Assembly (NCBI RefSeq): GCF_026914185.1
Contig: NC_070562.1
Span: 7,998,001 to 8,062,000, forward strand
DNA from: Puccinia triticina
Lineage: Eukaryota > Basidiomycota > Pucciniomycetes > Pucciniales > Pucciniaceae
Reading direction: 5' to 3'
Length of the DNA stretch: 64,000 nt
In this document: positions 11,113 through 23,779 of the stretch, piece after piece
Layout of the letters: each line of letters begins with the position of its first letter
Numbering within the stretch: position 1 is the stretch's first letter
Notes under the pieces: model-generated
What the model was told of the DNA's origin: nothing
Database searches by the model: none
What the model saw: only the letters and a program-made list of their open reading frames with translations
Made by a program: the position numbers and the translations under genes

Positions 11113-13569
11113 ATGACCACGATGGCTGCTGTTGCCTCCTCAACCCATCTCCATCTCCACCTCAACCATCTCATCATCAACCACGACAAACCAGCATCGA
11201 ACAGCACCAGCAGCAAGCTCGGCGCTACTAACAAGCAACAGCAAGAACAGACTGCTGCCACCCACAAAACCCAGCCAAACCACGACCACCACCAACTCGG
11301 CAAGCTATGGGAACAGGCACTCCAGCAGCCTATCAAGTTCGTCAAATCATCAAGCCAACTCAATCTCACTCAGATACCCTACCCGCCAATCAACCAGCCC
11401 CAACCGCCCACCCAGCCCACTCGCCTCTCCAACTCAACCAACCCCCAACCGACTGCTACCACCACTGCCACCAACCAATCCCAGCCTAGCACATCCTCAG
11501 AAAAGATCACCCCAAACCTAAATCCCCTTATCCAATCAACCAGCTCCCGACCATCCCAATCTAACTCGGTTACCAATCAAGTTGCAACCTCGTGGATCAG
11601 ACCCCAGCCGATAGGACCCGGATTTTACAATACCGGTAATACCTGCTTCTTAAATGCTACTCTTCAGGCCCTGGTCCATACACCTGCACTGGCCATCGGC
11701 CTCATGGACAGAGATGAACATTCTCCCGAATCATGTACGCACCTGTTGCACCGTCCAGTTCCTAGTTCTCTTCTGATGATTTTAACCATCCATCCGTTCA
11801 TCACTCCTTCTCGTCCACAGGTGGCTTGGCTCGCGACAAAAAGTTTTGTGCACTTTGCCGAATGTATAGACTCGTCAACATGTGCTTTGAAAAAGCTTCC
11901 TATCCGCCACATGCTATCGAACCTTCGCCTATCAACAGAGCTCTCTCCAGTCAGTAATCTCTTTTCTCATTTCTTTCATTCCGATTGAGGATTCCAGTTG
12001 AGCTTCGAACTCACTTACTTCTTGATAATCTGTTACGACAGAATTTGCCCCTACCATGAGGGGCGGCCGTCAAGAAGATGCCCACGAGTTTTTGAGATTA
12101 TTGGTTGAAGCGATGCAGAACGGCGCCTTACAAGGTCGAGCGGAGTAAGTCAGTCCACCCTGACGGTAACCCACTCTAGCTTCTTTCCAAGTCTATCTGT
12201 CTGTCAACCGCAGTCGCTCATATCTGCTGTTCTTACTCGTAGAAAAGCCAAGCAAAAGCAAAAAGAATCTACCTTTGTCCATCGGATGTTTGGTGGCAAG
12301 CTCAGATCGCGAGTCGTCTGTGAACACTGCAATACGCCTAGCGATACATTTGATAACTTTTTAGACCTCAGGTACCTTTTTCTCCGTTTCCCTGATTCAA
12401 CTCTGCATTCACGCTCAAAGAACTCGTCGTATATCCGCCCCAGCCTCGACATCTCTCAAGCCAACAGTGTAGCGTCGGCGCTGAAGGCTTACCATAAATT
12501 TGATCGTCTCAGAGGCGCAAATCAGTACAAATGCGACAAGTCAGTCCCCTTCTTACCCCTCACGCTTGCCCTATATTCTATTGACTAGACTCTGATTGGA
12601 TGATACCACAGATGCAAGTGTTTACGCGATGCCAAGAAATCTATGTCCGTTTTCTCCGCCCCTCCAATCCTCACCTTACATCTGAAGCGGTTCAACTTCC
12701 GAGGGAAGAAGATCAACAAGCGGGTGAATTTTGAAGATTCGCTGGATCTGAAGCCAGCAATGAGCAACGAATCCGATATCACGGGTTACAAACTATACGC
12801 TGTCGTGTGTCATCGTGGCCAATCTAACAAGAGTGGGCACTACTATGCGCACGTTAAGGCTGCCAACGGCAAGTGGTATGTTGCGGATGATTCGACCATT
12901 GAGTCGATTTCTGACTCAAGAACCGTCCTGGCAAACGAACATGCATATATCCTGTTTTATGCTCGCGACCGAGAGAGCCTCTTATCTGCTGCAATCGCTG
13001 GCAATCGCCAGTCCGCCTCGACGTCCAACTTGAACGGTAAAGATCGCGGCTCACTCTCTAAGAGAAAATCTTCTATCTCCGACGATAGCCATTTGCCAGC
13101 CAACGGAACTTGTAGAAAGGCTAGTAAACAAATTGACCGAAACGAGAATGGATGCAAACGCATGAAGACGGGTCCAATCAACTCGGATGAATCACCCGCA
13201 AAATCATTCATCGGTCCAGTCCTCCCCCGCCAATCAATGCCATCCTTCAAGTTCAATGACACCCATCCCGATGGCACGGAGAGTGCGCGAGGATCACCGA
13301 CTAAATCTAAGCAAAGTCCCAAACAGGATGGTCAACAATCTGGCGGGGGCTCTCGAGCGAGATCGCCCTCCTCGCAGTCTACCTCAAATAACAACCCAAC
13401 CGGTCAGCAGGGCCAGTTTTCTGATGACCAAGTCGAGCAACCGATGAACCAGATGAAGAAGAAGAAACGTAACCGTAAAGCTAAAAACAAAAATCGCAAA
13501 ATAGTCAACATTGCCGGAACACAAGTCAACCAGGTCTCGAACTTCAAACCTCGTCTGATCACTGGTTAA
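11113..13569 (+). CDS. Ubiquitin carboxyl-terminal hydrolase (USP family)
   Basis: Six exons (11113-11734, 11821-11949, 12042-12144, 12243-12371, 12444-12539, 12612-13569) with GT-AG introns of 72-98 bp join in frame to 678 residues. The enzyme removes ubiquitin from proteins by cysteine proteolysis. The Cys box GFYNTGNTCFLNATLQAL lies at about residues 178-195 with the nucleophile in NTCFLN. QEDAHEFLR follows after two introns. A zinc-binding CxxC pair (CEHC and CDKCKC) flanks the fingers region. The His box is GHYYAHVK, followed by NGKWYVADDS (the Asn/Asp position) and AYILFYAR. The first 170 residues are low-complexity (His, Asn, Thr, Ser, Gln); the tail is basic and ends near KKKKRNRKAKNKNRK, a likely nuclear signal. 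Fungal and animal USP36/42-like enzymes have this layout, so a nuclear or nucleolar role is an inference. ATG 11113 has no in-frame ATG upstream before a stop. Confidence 0.92.
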
Positions 13570-16414
13570 CGAGAGGCTTGATTCGTCCTTTTGTCATGTT
13601 CACTCTTTCGCTGGTGCTGAGACATGATTTTTTAACTATAATTTCAACTTTATAAATACACACCTATACAATATATATCCCGATAGTTGCTCAGCCTTGT
13701 ATGTGCACGTAGCAATCTGTTTTTCCTTTGGTCGCGCGCCCATCGTGATCTGTCTTATTCCTGCAAACAAGAAGGGAGTGGCAATTGTTGTCCTGTGAAC
13801 CACGGATGCTGATCAGCACCATAACAAAACATTCAATGTTGTTGGAGGCTGGCCTGTTTTATCCGCGCTCACGCGAAAAGCCTGGCTTCCATTCCAGGTC
13901 GAAATGCTGCCCAGGTTCACCACAATCAATGCCGGCAGGTGGTCTCACATTGCGCCACTTCTTTCAAGTGCTATTGGTGAAAGAACCTCATGGACATCCA
14001 CATTTGCGTGATGGGCCACTAGAATTAGAAATGATCCTAATAAGCACGTATTAGAGCACATGAAAACACCCCATCTTGGTCTTCCTCCGATAGCACCTGC
14101 CTCCTCCCGTCTCAAAACATCACACAGCAGTTATTTTGTTATTATGTAAAGCGCGGGATTGATGAAGCGGATCTTGTCATTCTTTCTCTTCAAATTTGCA
14201 CCACGCAAACTCCACCCCGGGCGTTTCAGACTCACAAGAAGAAAGACCAGCGGAACGTCTGCTGTATACATATAAAAGAAGCCCATGGACACCCAAAGCA
14301 AGAGTTTGAAGTATCAACATTTAATTTATCGGAGAGGAGTACATACATCGGCTGATTTGTTTGTGATTCTATACAAAATTATCGTGAAGTCATATAACCT
14401 CCCCTAACCCTATGATTATCCAATGTCACAAATGGCGCCATCCTTGCCCAGCGCGTCAACTACACATGAAGTGGGAGTCAAACTGCGTAAAAAATCTTTA
14501 CTGGCCTGGAAATCTGGACTCGGAGTCGAAGCCAATCGGCCAAACCAAATTGCAGCATTTTATCTGGAATCCGACAGGCTTCTGATCCGTTTTCATGGAA
14601 CACTATTTATCCTCGCCCCAGCGACGTCATACCTATCGCGGGAGGACCACGCGGATGGTGCCAAAAAAGAAAGACGAGTATTAAATAGCGGATAGAGTCG
14701 AAGCGCAAAAAACAGAAAGAATAGGGTCATGAAGCGCTCGTCTGCAACTTTTCTACCGGCGCACCGATATGACCGTGTGCACAGCTTTCTATCCCCTGGC
14801 TCCCACTGCAATCGGTATGTTCATGCTGGCAGCGGCCGGTGGCTCGTCGGATACCTCGTCCTGATTGGTGGCGAAAAGAGATACATATTTGATTCATCCC
14901 TTGGGATCCACAATTCTCTCATCCATCATGAGATCGGCACAAACCGACCCCTTGCTGTGCATAGCATTTACATAAACATATAACTCTTACTCGTGGTAGG
15001 ATTAGCACTGCTTGGAACTCCAGCCTGTATCACCCTTCCTTTTTCGCGTCTTTTTGATCCAGCCTTTGCTTATAACCAACGTACAGAACCCAGGGAAATC
15101 TAGACGATTTGCGACACCAGCATCACGGCCGATCAAATTCTGTACAGGCTTGGCAGAACGCACTAGGCTTTTATCAATCATCCTGTAAGGGCTTTAATTT
15201 GATTCGATCCATTTCGTTTTAATCTTGACTCTCCTCGGTCAAATTGAGGTCCACAGAGGGAGTGCATGCAAGCGAGTATTTGGGCAATACAAATTCCTTG
15301 CCCTAACAAGTTCCTGGCGTTAGTTCAACATTCCTCATCTCTCCCGCTTCAAGTCGACCTGGCTTGTCCACACCGCAGTAGCCAGTATGGTGTAATTGTC
15401 AGTCTTCTTTATTTCTCTTTAATCAGAGTACGATATGAGCTACTCCGGGGCCTGGGCCTGCCTTGCGCTCCCCTCTCGAAAAGGGCGTCACTAAAAGTAT
15501 TGTTCCCCACTAGCCTTATTCGCAATATGACTGGCCTGGATCAGCTCCTGCTGGTTTCTATAGCCTCGCCTATCTGCTATTCGCATTCGCCTACATGGGG
15601 AATTCAATTGATCCCTTCCAGCATCACTCCGTTCAACCTTTCGCCTTTTTTTGGCAATCACATGCTGCCTTGAGCTCCCTATCCGGTCCGTCATGCCAAA
15701 GCTGGTGCCGGGTTCTGGGTCGTATGTAGGCGTCCAGAGGCGCTCACTTGCCGCACCACATCTGCCACAACCCAGCCCATGGTGGATACAGATTAAAGCA
15801 TCTATTTATAATCGACTTAATTTATTTATTTATGTACATCCCAAAGAACTCCTCCCTATCCACGAATAAAGTTTTCGCTTGGGTCTTCAAATACCTTTAG
15901 GATACTCCCGAGCCGCCTTCTCGAAGGGCTGCGCGCACCACCTTCTTCCGAGCTATTATCATTATATTTCATTTCTTGTGCTTCCACCCCCAATAACACC
16001 GCCCAGATTATCTGTCTCGCATCTCACAATCCTTATCCATCATTCTTTACACTCCAAGGCTTGTCTCTCCAAGCTTGTATGTCTTGCGTTTCTCCTCGAT
16101 CTCTTTTCTCTTCTTTCCTTTTCTCTTCTCTTCTCTGATTTCATACACAGACACGCAGAACCCTCTCTGCTGTTTTTATCATCCATGCCAGTTGACATAT
16201 CTGACTTTAGAACTTAGCCACTCTCAACCCCCACCCTTGGGACTAAAGCTGCCTTAATGTTGAGCCGCATCTGATAGTTGCTGACAGAAGCCCTTCTTCA
16301 CTCTCTTCAGTTCTCGAGGATTAATCGTCATCGGCCCATTCTCGCGCAGGACACCTACAGGATCAACCATTTATTCCAATTTTCTTCTTCACGGCAGATC
16401 CCGGTTCCACCGAA
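13570..16414. other. 2.8-kb intergenic region, no convincing gene
   Basis: It starts with the USP 3' region: ATATATATCCCG and AATACACACC near 13655-13680 may mark polyadenylation. Open frames at 14423-14695, 15266-15673 and 15651-15869 have no recognisable domain or consistent splice sites. A pyrimidine-rich stretch with many CTCTTTTC runs at 15900-16150 looks like the promoter/5' leader of the next gene. A long 5' leader with introns, or a non-coding transcript, is possible. Confidence 0.45.
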
Positions 16415-19400
16415 ATGACGGGTGCCGTCTCGCTGTGTCATCTCCCTTCTTCCTTCGACTATCCCGCCCCGTCTTACCCCTCGCACCTCCAGCCGACCAC
16501 TCTAACTGAGCTTGAAACCCGCGGCCAGACGCCAAGCGGATGTAAGCACGCGGAAATTATACCCTCGCTGGATTTTTTACGCGAGTTTTCCCTGTTCCTC
16601 TGCTGCCGGGCCTGATACAGCTCATTAACTTTTGCTTTCCAATCCAATGTATGTGCCACTCGCCCACAGTTGATGGCCGTAGTCAGTTCCCGGTGGAAGA
16701 AGCTGGCTTGACCCGAGAGGCTTCACCGGATATCTCTCCCCACACCGTTCACGTCATATCCAACTCGCTAGGTAGCAGTAGTAGTAGTCAAGCCTCATCT
16801 CCCCAGCCTCTGCGATGCATAACAGTAGCCCCTCTGTCAGCCTCACCTCGAGGAGGTTCGCATGAGATTCCCGCTCATTTGGGCTCACCAGTTGCTTTGA
16901 CAGATCCCGAGCGGTCTGCTGCTGGCTTGTCCTTCCCCCTATTGTGTTCCTCGCCAATTCAGGAGTCTTTCGATCGAGCAGTAGAGCGGCCGCTAGCGTC
17001 CAACCGCCGTTCCCGCTGGTTGAGTACAGGAATCCGCTCACCGGCCATTGAAGAGTTGTCTCTCGAATTTGAGAGCATGGAGCATCCTGTATCCGCCATG
17101 CCGGGCTTTAAAGGCCACCATGTCTCCAAGTCAACAAACCCTACCACCGGCAGTCGTTCAAAACCGGGTGATATTTCTTCCAAATTAAGGAGCACCATGT
17201 TTGCCTCTATGAACAAGTCTGAACCAAACCTGGCCAACCCCGGGTGTGCCACATCGCTCTCAATAGCTCCGGCCCACGACATCCCCCCCAGCGCTCGAAC
17301 ATCGGGTCATCCTAAAAATATACGACCCAACCAAGATTTGAACTTAAGCTTGTCATCCGAAAAAACTAGCCCCCATGAAGTGGCAGAAATGCCTCGAAGC
17401 CTCCACACCGGCTATCACCCTTCGATCCGGTCCATCTTCAATCAAACTTCCAAGCGCATCTCCGAATTCACCTCTCGGCTGAATGGTCCCAGTACTCCTT
17501 CACAGAACAGTCTTCATACACGCCCCCCTCCAACAGAGCCCCTGCCGCCGACTCCCAGATTACCGGTGATAAGTTCTGAGTCCAATGATATCCCAGAATC
17601 CGTATCACGCGTCACTTTGGCCCTACTGCAGCGGACAGCACATCACCAGGAAGACCTTCCTGTTATTTGTCAAACCTTGCCGCCAGCCGATAATCCCCCG
17701 ATGTTCAACAAGGTCAAGCGAAGCAATGCTCGCGTTCACTCACCGAACTTTTATCAATCCCTCAAGTCACGATGGAAGCCCGACATATTGCCCGCCCAAG
17801 ATCTTTTTGCCACCATCTCCTCAAATTCATCGACTTCCAGGAGTCCCCCAAAGACACACCTCGGTGAATTTCAAACGCCTGAAATCTCAGAGGTATCTAG
17901 CTTCGCCGAGCCATCGCCTTCCAGATTGGCCACTGAAATCGCCGAGGGTAGTTCCGAAGAGAAGTTTGTGGCAAGATCAACGTACGATTCCAACTCCATA
18001 GGTGAGCACAGTTCCCGGACTGTGCAAGTTGCCTCCCCATCCAGATTGCGTGCGTTTTCTACTTCGAGCCGCAAGATAACACAATCGGAATCCAGCAGCA
18101 ATAGCCTTGAGTGCTCCGTAGTAATTCCTTCACGTAAGTTGCTGCTTGCATCGCTTTGCTATTATGAATACTATACTTAATTCGAAATGCCAATCTTTAG
18201 CGTTAAATACGATCGATCAAGTCAAAGCACCAACTACAGAGGTCAGTAAGCCGGAGCCAATGACTATCGCTGAAGGCAGCAACGAAATTCATTGTTCCGT
18301 ATCAGCTCCCCCACGTAAGTTGCCGTTTGACTCACTTTGCCCTTACGAATACGATACTCATTTTGAAATGACAATTTCTAGCGTTAAGCACTAGCGATCA
18401 AGTCAAAGCACCAACTGCAGAGATCAAGCCGGAGCCTATGACCATTGCAGAAGGCTTGCATCATAAGCACCACCTCAACTTTGCCGCCCGGAGGTCTTCC
18501 ATCAGCATGGTTCTCAAACGACCAGATTCGCTCGATGCTTCAACCCCGGCCATCTTTCAAGGGATCTGGGAGAAGGAGTTGGAGGAAAACGAACGTAAAT
18601 GGAAGCGGCTCGCACGTATTAGCGGCAGTCAGTCATCCTCTCGTTACTCAACCGAGTCTTACACCGAACACGACAACGCGAGCAAGACACACGGCGAACG
18701 AGCGCCGTTTATCAACGGGGGTTCTTTGAGAAACTCATCGAAAATAACCTCTGAGCATCTGATACGGTTGGGGCGAAAGTTGAGCCAAAATAAAGCAGCC
18801 CACCACACCAAAAGCCAGTCTCAAACTGACGTACTGGATCAAGTGTGGGACTCTTTCAAGTGCGAGGCTGAACTGAGTCTCAGTGATATCAGCTGTGATA
18901 GATCGATCGTCGACGGCGCTTCCGGCAGTCCCGAGTGCCAAAGCGACCTTCCAGCCCTGCATCAAATTACCTTCAACGACCATTTTCAGCGCGTACACAC
19001 CGTTCAAGATTCTGAAAGCCTTGCTCGTAAAGACGCCAAACCTATCGGGTTAGGATTGTTTCATCCATGTGATCCACCCATCGAAGGCGCTTTTCCCATC
19101 CAAGATGAATACTCACCTATCAACAATGCCAAATTGAAGAAACTTTCCTTAATAGCTATGCGAGATGCCTCGGGAGCTCCGGCGAGTCTACCAGGCAGAA
19201 GGAGGCGTCCTGTAAATATAATCTCTCCTGAAATTACTGACACAGAGCCGCTCGAGACTCATCGGGCCTCACTAGATCTGTCGCTCCTCGACGCTTTTCC
19301 TGTACCTCCTCGCAGTCATCGTTCGAGCCAATCTTCTTCATCTTCGCACTCTTTGAAGCCTCTTAAATCGACTGAGCTGATCAAGAGTCGGAGAGACGGC

Positions 19401-20423
19401 ACTGCGACCCATACGGCCCCACCACTTGCTGCTCCGAATGCCCGACCTTCTCCCCCGCCGAAGGACCCTCGCTCTCATCAACGTCAAAAATCTACAACAG
19501 AGAACTCGAAAAAGAATCACATCTCATTCACACTCACATCCTTTTCCAATCGACCACGTGCTCAGACGTCAGTGCGCTCACCCGTTCCACCTCCTTTGAA
19601 CCTGAAGGCTTCTCCTTCACCCAATTTAAATCACCGACGGCGGACAATGACGTCACATGTCAGCAACCACAGCCATAGTGGACCCCAGGCGATCCCACCA
19701 GTGCCGTTCTTACATGTTCCTAATACGGCCCCCCTCGTCTCGACTACTGCCATGTCCCATGATCGTGACAGGGCAGTAGCAGCAGCAGTTCTTTCCCCTG
19801 ATGTTACTCGCCCAAGTTTCCCCAGCGAAGCAAAGAATTCCAAGGCAGGAACTGGTGGTATGACTCCCAAACGTCCTAGTCTTTTAATTCGACCCAGTCT
19901 GCGATCACCACACCGAGCCGGGATTCGCCCTTTCCTAACCGGAGAAACGAGCCGTTCCCCGAAAGTTCCCGCACCTTTTTCTCCGAGTGTTCCATCTCCT
20001 ACCACGCGAGGTTTTGCCCATACGATTCAGCAGTCGGCTAACAGCTTGCAGCATTCCATCGAGCAGGCGACCTACTTTTCTTCTCCGCACGCCTCAGTTG
20101 GGTCGTCTACAGGAACTGCATCCTCAAGCTCAACAGTTCCTTCACCAGCCACGCCGACATCTTTGCGCATGACTTACAACAGCCGTATACCTTCTGTACC
20201 CATGTATCACGCCTCCAACAACTCCCCGTCAGGCTTGAAATCGCCTATCAAATCCCCTCATCCAGATAACCCGAGATATGTGATGATCGACCAGACCCCC
20301 AAATATTCTGGTGGAGCACGGGGCGCTCCTGACACCATCAAAGCTAGTCGTGTCTACAGGCCCGAGTTGTTGAACCCGTTGTCCGAACCTACCGAGCAAG
20401 TCAGTTATGGTATGGCCCTCTAA
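16415..20423 (+). CDS. Large Ser/Pro-rich disordered protein, unknown function
   Basis: Four exons (16415-16541, 16670-18133, 18201-18314, 18382-20423) join in frame to 1248 residues, with GT-AG introns of 128, 67 and 67 bp. The product is rich in Ser, Pro, Thr, Arg and His, with poly-Ser tracts (SSSSSQ; SSQSSSSSHS), many SP/TP sites and no predicted membrane segment or recognisable enzymatic domain. PPPLPPTP-like and PSPPPKDPR runs could bind SH3 or WW domains; that is inference. The C-terminus (VMIDQTPKYSGGARGAPDTI) is the least repetitive part. Introns 2 and 3 and the exon sequence after each are a tandem duplication. Such proteins in fungi are often cell-polarity, septin or kinase scaffolds, but no assignment is made. 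An extra non-coding 5' exon is possible. Confidence 0.8.
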
Positions 20424-21129
20424 TCCGCTTGAGTCTTGAGTTCGTCTTAGTTTTTCGTTGTCTCCTTGAATGTACCTAGCTCCTAGCAGTCAAAAATATG
20501 CGACGCAGTTAGTCCACCTCTTTCACGCTCTTCCCTGTATTGTTACAGCAATGGTATCAAGTGTACTCGGCCCTTGGAATATCGCATTCATCTTCTCTCT
20601 TTTTCCTTCTTCTTTTCTTTCCATTTGTTTCCTCTCAATCACTCAGTTTCACATTGTACAGTCAAACACCGTAGTTGTTTACATGTTATTGTTATTTAGT
20701 TCATCCGGGACCCACAAACAATCATTTTACTCCACCTCTTCATTCATTTGTCCAAAAGCCTTAAATGAATATAACTATTTTTACATTAAAGGAATACTCT
20801 TTTTTCAAAAGTCATTCTGAGACGCATTAATCTAGGAGTAATTGTAATGAATATTCACATTATCTGTTGAACTAATTGTCTTACTGAGGTGCTTGGAATC
20901 ATTTTTGCAAAGGAATACTCTGCTCTGCAGTGGATGCATCTAAGTACCACTACCATGAGATTGTCTATCCCTGACACCCCAGAGACTTTCATTGATACCT
21001 TGGACCAGTAATGCATGCCATTCCAATATCCTCAAGCAAGTGTGTATGTCTCGCCTCACACAGGAACTGCAAAAGGCCACTTGCTTGCGGACATAAAAAT
21101 TGCAACATCTAGCATGAAATAGAGGTTGT
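20424..21129. other. Intergenic, AT-rich
   Basis: It holds the likely 3' end of the Ser/Pro-rich gene and then AT-rich sequence of repeat-like character. No domain, inverted terminal repeat or RNA gene was recognised. Confidence 0.5.
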
Positions 21130-21700
21130 GCAGAGCTTGATTCTTAGGGAAAGAAAGGGTTGACCTCTTGCAGAGCGCGCCTTCAGTGGTGGAGTCTTTT
21201 TTCTTTGAATTCATGGCAATTTTGGACACTCAAGTTTGCTTGCATTTCTTGGGCTTCTTCCCTTTGGCTTCACAGTCCCAACAGTGGATCCCTGGGATTC
21301 CAATCAAACCATTGGAAATCCATTTTTTCAAGAGCTCTGCAGTATCTGAGTACAAAATACTGTTGGCCTCAAACACCCGTTTTTGGATATTCATTACAAA
21401 TATAGAGTGTATATTCCCACAGTGCCTCTGGGTGAGCTGGAAAGGCAAGAATTTGACTTTTTCCAACATCAAGCAACCCTTTGCGGGATCAATTAGGGTT
21501 TTCCTTTGGATCAAGGACAAATCTCAATGAAAAAGTCCACCAATGCAAACTTGCCTGCATTGAAGCTTTCACAATGCAAGTTTTGAGTGTGCTGGAAGAT
21601 AGTATCTTGTGCAATTCCAAGCATTCTGCGGACCAAGCCATCTTGCTTCAACTGGTAGGTGGTCCAATTAGTGAAATGCTTCATTAATTTTGTGCACTAA
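21130..21700 (-). pseudogene. Degenerate ORF of unknown, probably repeat-derived protein
   Basis: On the minus strand a coding-like reading runs from about 21695 (TTYQLKQDGLVRRMLGIAQ) through SFNAGKFALVDFFIEICP, hits two stops near 21500-21530, then continues in frame as GCLMLEKVKFLPFQLTQRHCG to GIPGIHCWDCEAKGKKPKKC, stopping at about 21230. The amino-acid composition looks like real protein, and the two stops look like point lesions. I do not recognise the family. The location among repeats suggests a transposon-encoded protein. No intact start was found. Confidence 0.35.
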
Positions 21701-22007
21701 GACCCACTTTGGCTGCTAGAGCAGAAAAGCCAAAGAGTATTGCATAGAGCGTAAATAGTTTCAAGTGCTGCAGCCATCCAGCAGTGGTTCTTCTTTGTCA
21801 ATTACTAGAGGCGCACTATGACGGTTAAGTGGCCAAAGTGCCATGATCCACATTACGTGCCCCAGGAGGTCTTCCTGTTGTCTTCTTGTCAGTGATTTCA
21901 GGCAGAAAAGTATCTGTGGTGTCTGGTGGGCACCTGTTGTGAGAATAAGAGCTGGTTGGTGGGTAGAAAAGTCCACTAGCCGCCTTCTTCAAGAATATAT
22001 GCGTCTG

Positions 22008-22425
22008 GGCTGAGTGATTATTGGTGTCTTGGCTTTGCACTGCTACTTTTCCGCTAGCCTTTAGAGCTCCTCAATGAGCCTGATCTATAGCATAATTACC
22101 AGCAAGTAAATAAAGCTCTGCACTCGGCAAGCACAAATCCGCAAGTAATCTCCGTAAGCAAAAGATAAGGTCACGTAAAACTCTTCTAATCCTCTTGTAC
22201 GTCTGTAAGTGTAAGTACAATGATGAGTATTAAGTAAGATGATGGAAAAGAAAAGAGAAGAGAAACCGTGGACCTCCACCCCCTTCCTTCCCTCCAGGCA
22301 ATTTGCTGTTCCCACCCAATCCCACAGATCCAACACTTTCCCGCACTAGTCTGCTAGCTCCGCATGCTTTCCCACACATCATTTTCCCAGACTCCGCTCC
22401 TCTCCGACGCTTGACCTACCACACC
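22008..22425 (+). repeat. Dispersed repeat R1, copy 1 (retroelement end or MITE)
   Basis: The segment from GGCTGAGTGATTAT to CTCCTCTCCGACGCTTGACC is repeated with high similarity at 62509-62870 and, after an insertion, 63228-63270. Shared landmarks include CTGCACTC.GCAAGCACAA, CATCTGTAAGTGTAAGTAC (one mismatch), and CCCCCTTCCTTCCCTCCA. No open frame is shared. It may be a long terminal repeat or part of a non-autonomous element. Confidence 0.7.
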
Positions 22426-22829
22426 CTCTATCTAGCCCCCGTCAGTCAGTCTTTCGCCACCGCCTCCGCCCCAGTTCCGTCCGCTGGTGGAACCCGCTTT
22501 GGCTCACCTGCTGACGTGCCGCTGCTACCAGTCCACAAGTGCAGTCCAGCCCTGTCTTTCCGCTCCGGTCTGACTATCCAATCCGTTCATTCCATCCGCG
22601 CGCAAATTTCCGTAAGATTTCTTAGCGTGCTTTCTGACATCATCCTCAGTGCTTATGTCACCAAAATGCACTCTGTGCATTTCCACCCGCGCTATCTCTG
22701 AGTGGACATTCTACCACACCTGCCTATATAAATCACCACACTGTTGTTCTCACATTCTTGGCGACTCTTCTTGGTTGTCTTGGGAGCTGCTGGGTTGGGT
22801 ACTTTCTTCCTTTTCTTCTCCCAGCCTAA

Positions 22830-23400
22830 GAGCATCTCCACTGCAGGTGCTAAACTGTGTTTCCAAATCTTTGAGTTTGGAAACTGGGCCACAGTTTTAG
22901 TAACCTGCAGCAATGCAGCTTGGCCCGCAAATTGCCAGAATTGGCAGCTTGCGGTTGTGAAATGTGTAGTTTGGTATTGATGTTGGAGGATAAGGTGAGA
23001 GTTGTGTGGTACTTGCAAGGGTGGCACAAGGTTGGGTTGCTACTGCTATCCTGTTTCCAAATTTGTGAACAGGATAGCTCCCAAGAGGCAAATTTGCCAA
23101 TTTGAACAGGCTTTTGCACCCATGGTGGTGTTGCAGCTTTGGCACCAGGAAAAATAAACTGTCACTAGACTACAGGTGACATCAGCCTAAGTCCACTGAG
23201 CTACCCACCAGCTGCACAGTTGGCCGCATGGACAGCCCCCTGTAGGAAACAAAGGGGCCATTTTAGCCTAGTTGTGGTAGCACCAGAGCTGGAACAAAGT
23301 GAAATTCATTGTTGCTTGATGTCACCTGATTTCTGGTTACAATTGATTCTTCCCGGTGTGGGATGCTATATTTGGTTTAGCATCTGCGGTGGAGATGCTC
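22830..23400. mobile_element. 571-bp Harbinger-type MITE
   Basis: The left end GAGCATCTCCACTGCAGGTG continues as CTAAAC and matches the inverted right end with about two mismatches in 26 bases. Flanks are TAA (22827-22829) and TAG (23401-23403), an imperfect 3-bp duplication of the TWA type used by PIF/Harbinger. The first bases GAGCATC are the same as those of the autonomous-type Harbinger element at 43725-46647. It contains a tRNA-like box A (TAGCTCAGTGGA) on the minus strand at 23192-23203. Confidence 0.7.
23192..23203 (-). promoter_or_regulatory. tRNA-type box A motif
   Basis: TAGCTCAGTGGA on the minus strand fits the pol III box A consensus. About 80 bp downstream is GTTCAAATTGG, a weak box B. 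No tRNA fold was found. It could be a SINE head captured in the MITE or chance. Confidence 0.25.
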
Positions 23401-23779
23401 TAGTGGCTGTGATATGTATATTGATCTGCTCCTTCTGGGATGCCCTGTACTGTGAGCCACGCACTCCACAAAAGTGTCACAACAAAATCACAGAACAACT
23501 TCAAATCTGCACTCTTAGAGCATCTACATTGGTGGGGCCCCGGGTGTAACTCAAGGAGTAGCAGATTAGCTTACTCTGGGATTAGCACTAATCTGGGCCT
23601 TCAACCGCATCAGTGCAGGCCAAAAAGACAGCAAAAAGCATCAGCATTGGTTGCTAAGTTAGTATGGACTAACTAACTTGGATTATGCTTGGAATAAGCT
23701 AATCCAAGTGACTGACTGCTGTGTTATACAAAATGGGGAAAATCATAAATTTTCTCTCACTAGTATATTTCACCCATAG

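Noticed and set aside
14423..14695. 90-codon open frame between the USP and Ser/Pro-rich genes
   Set aside because: No domain, splice structure or compositional support.
15266..15673. 135-codon open frame upstream of the Ser/Pro-rich gene
   Set aside because: No recognisable domain; probably promoter or leader sequence.
22692..23145. Overlapping minus-strand frames
   Set aside because: They lie in or next to the Harbinger-type MITE and have no domain.
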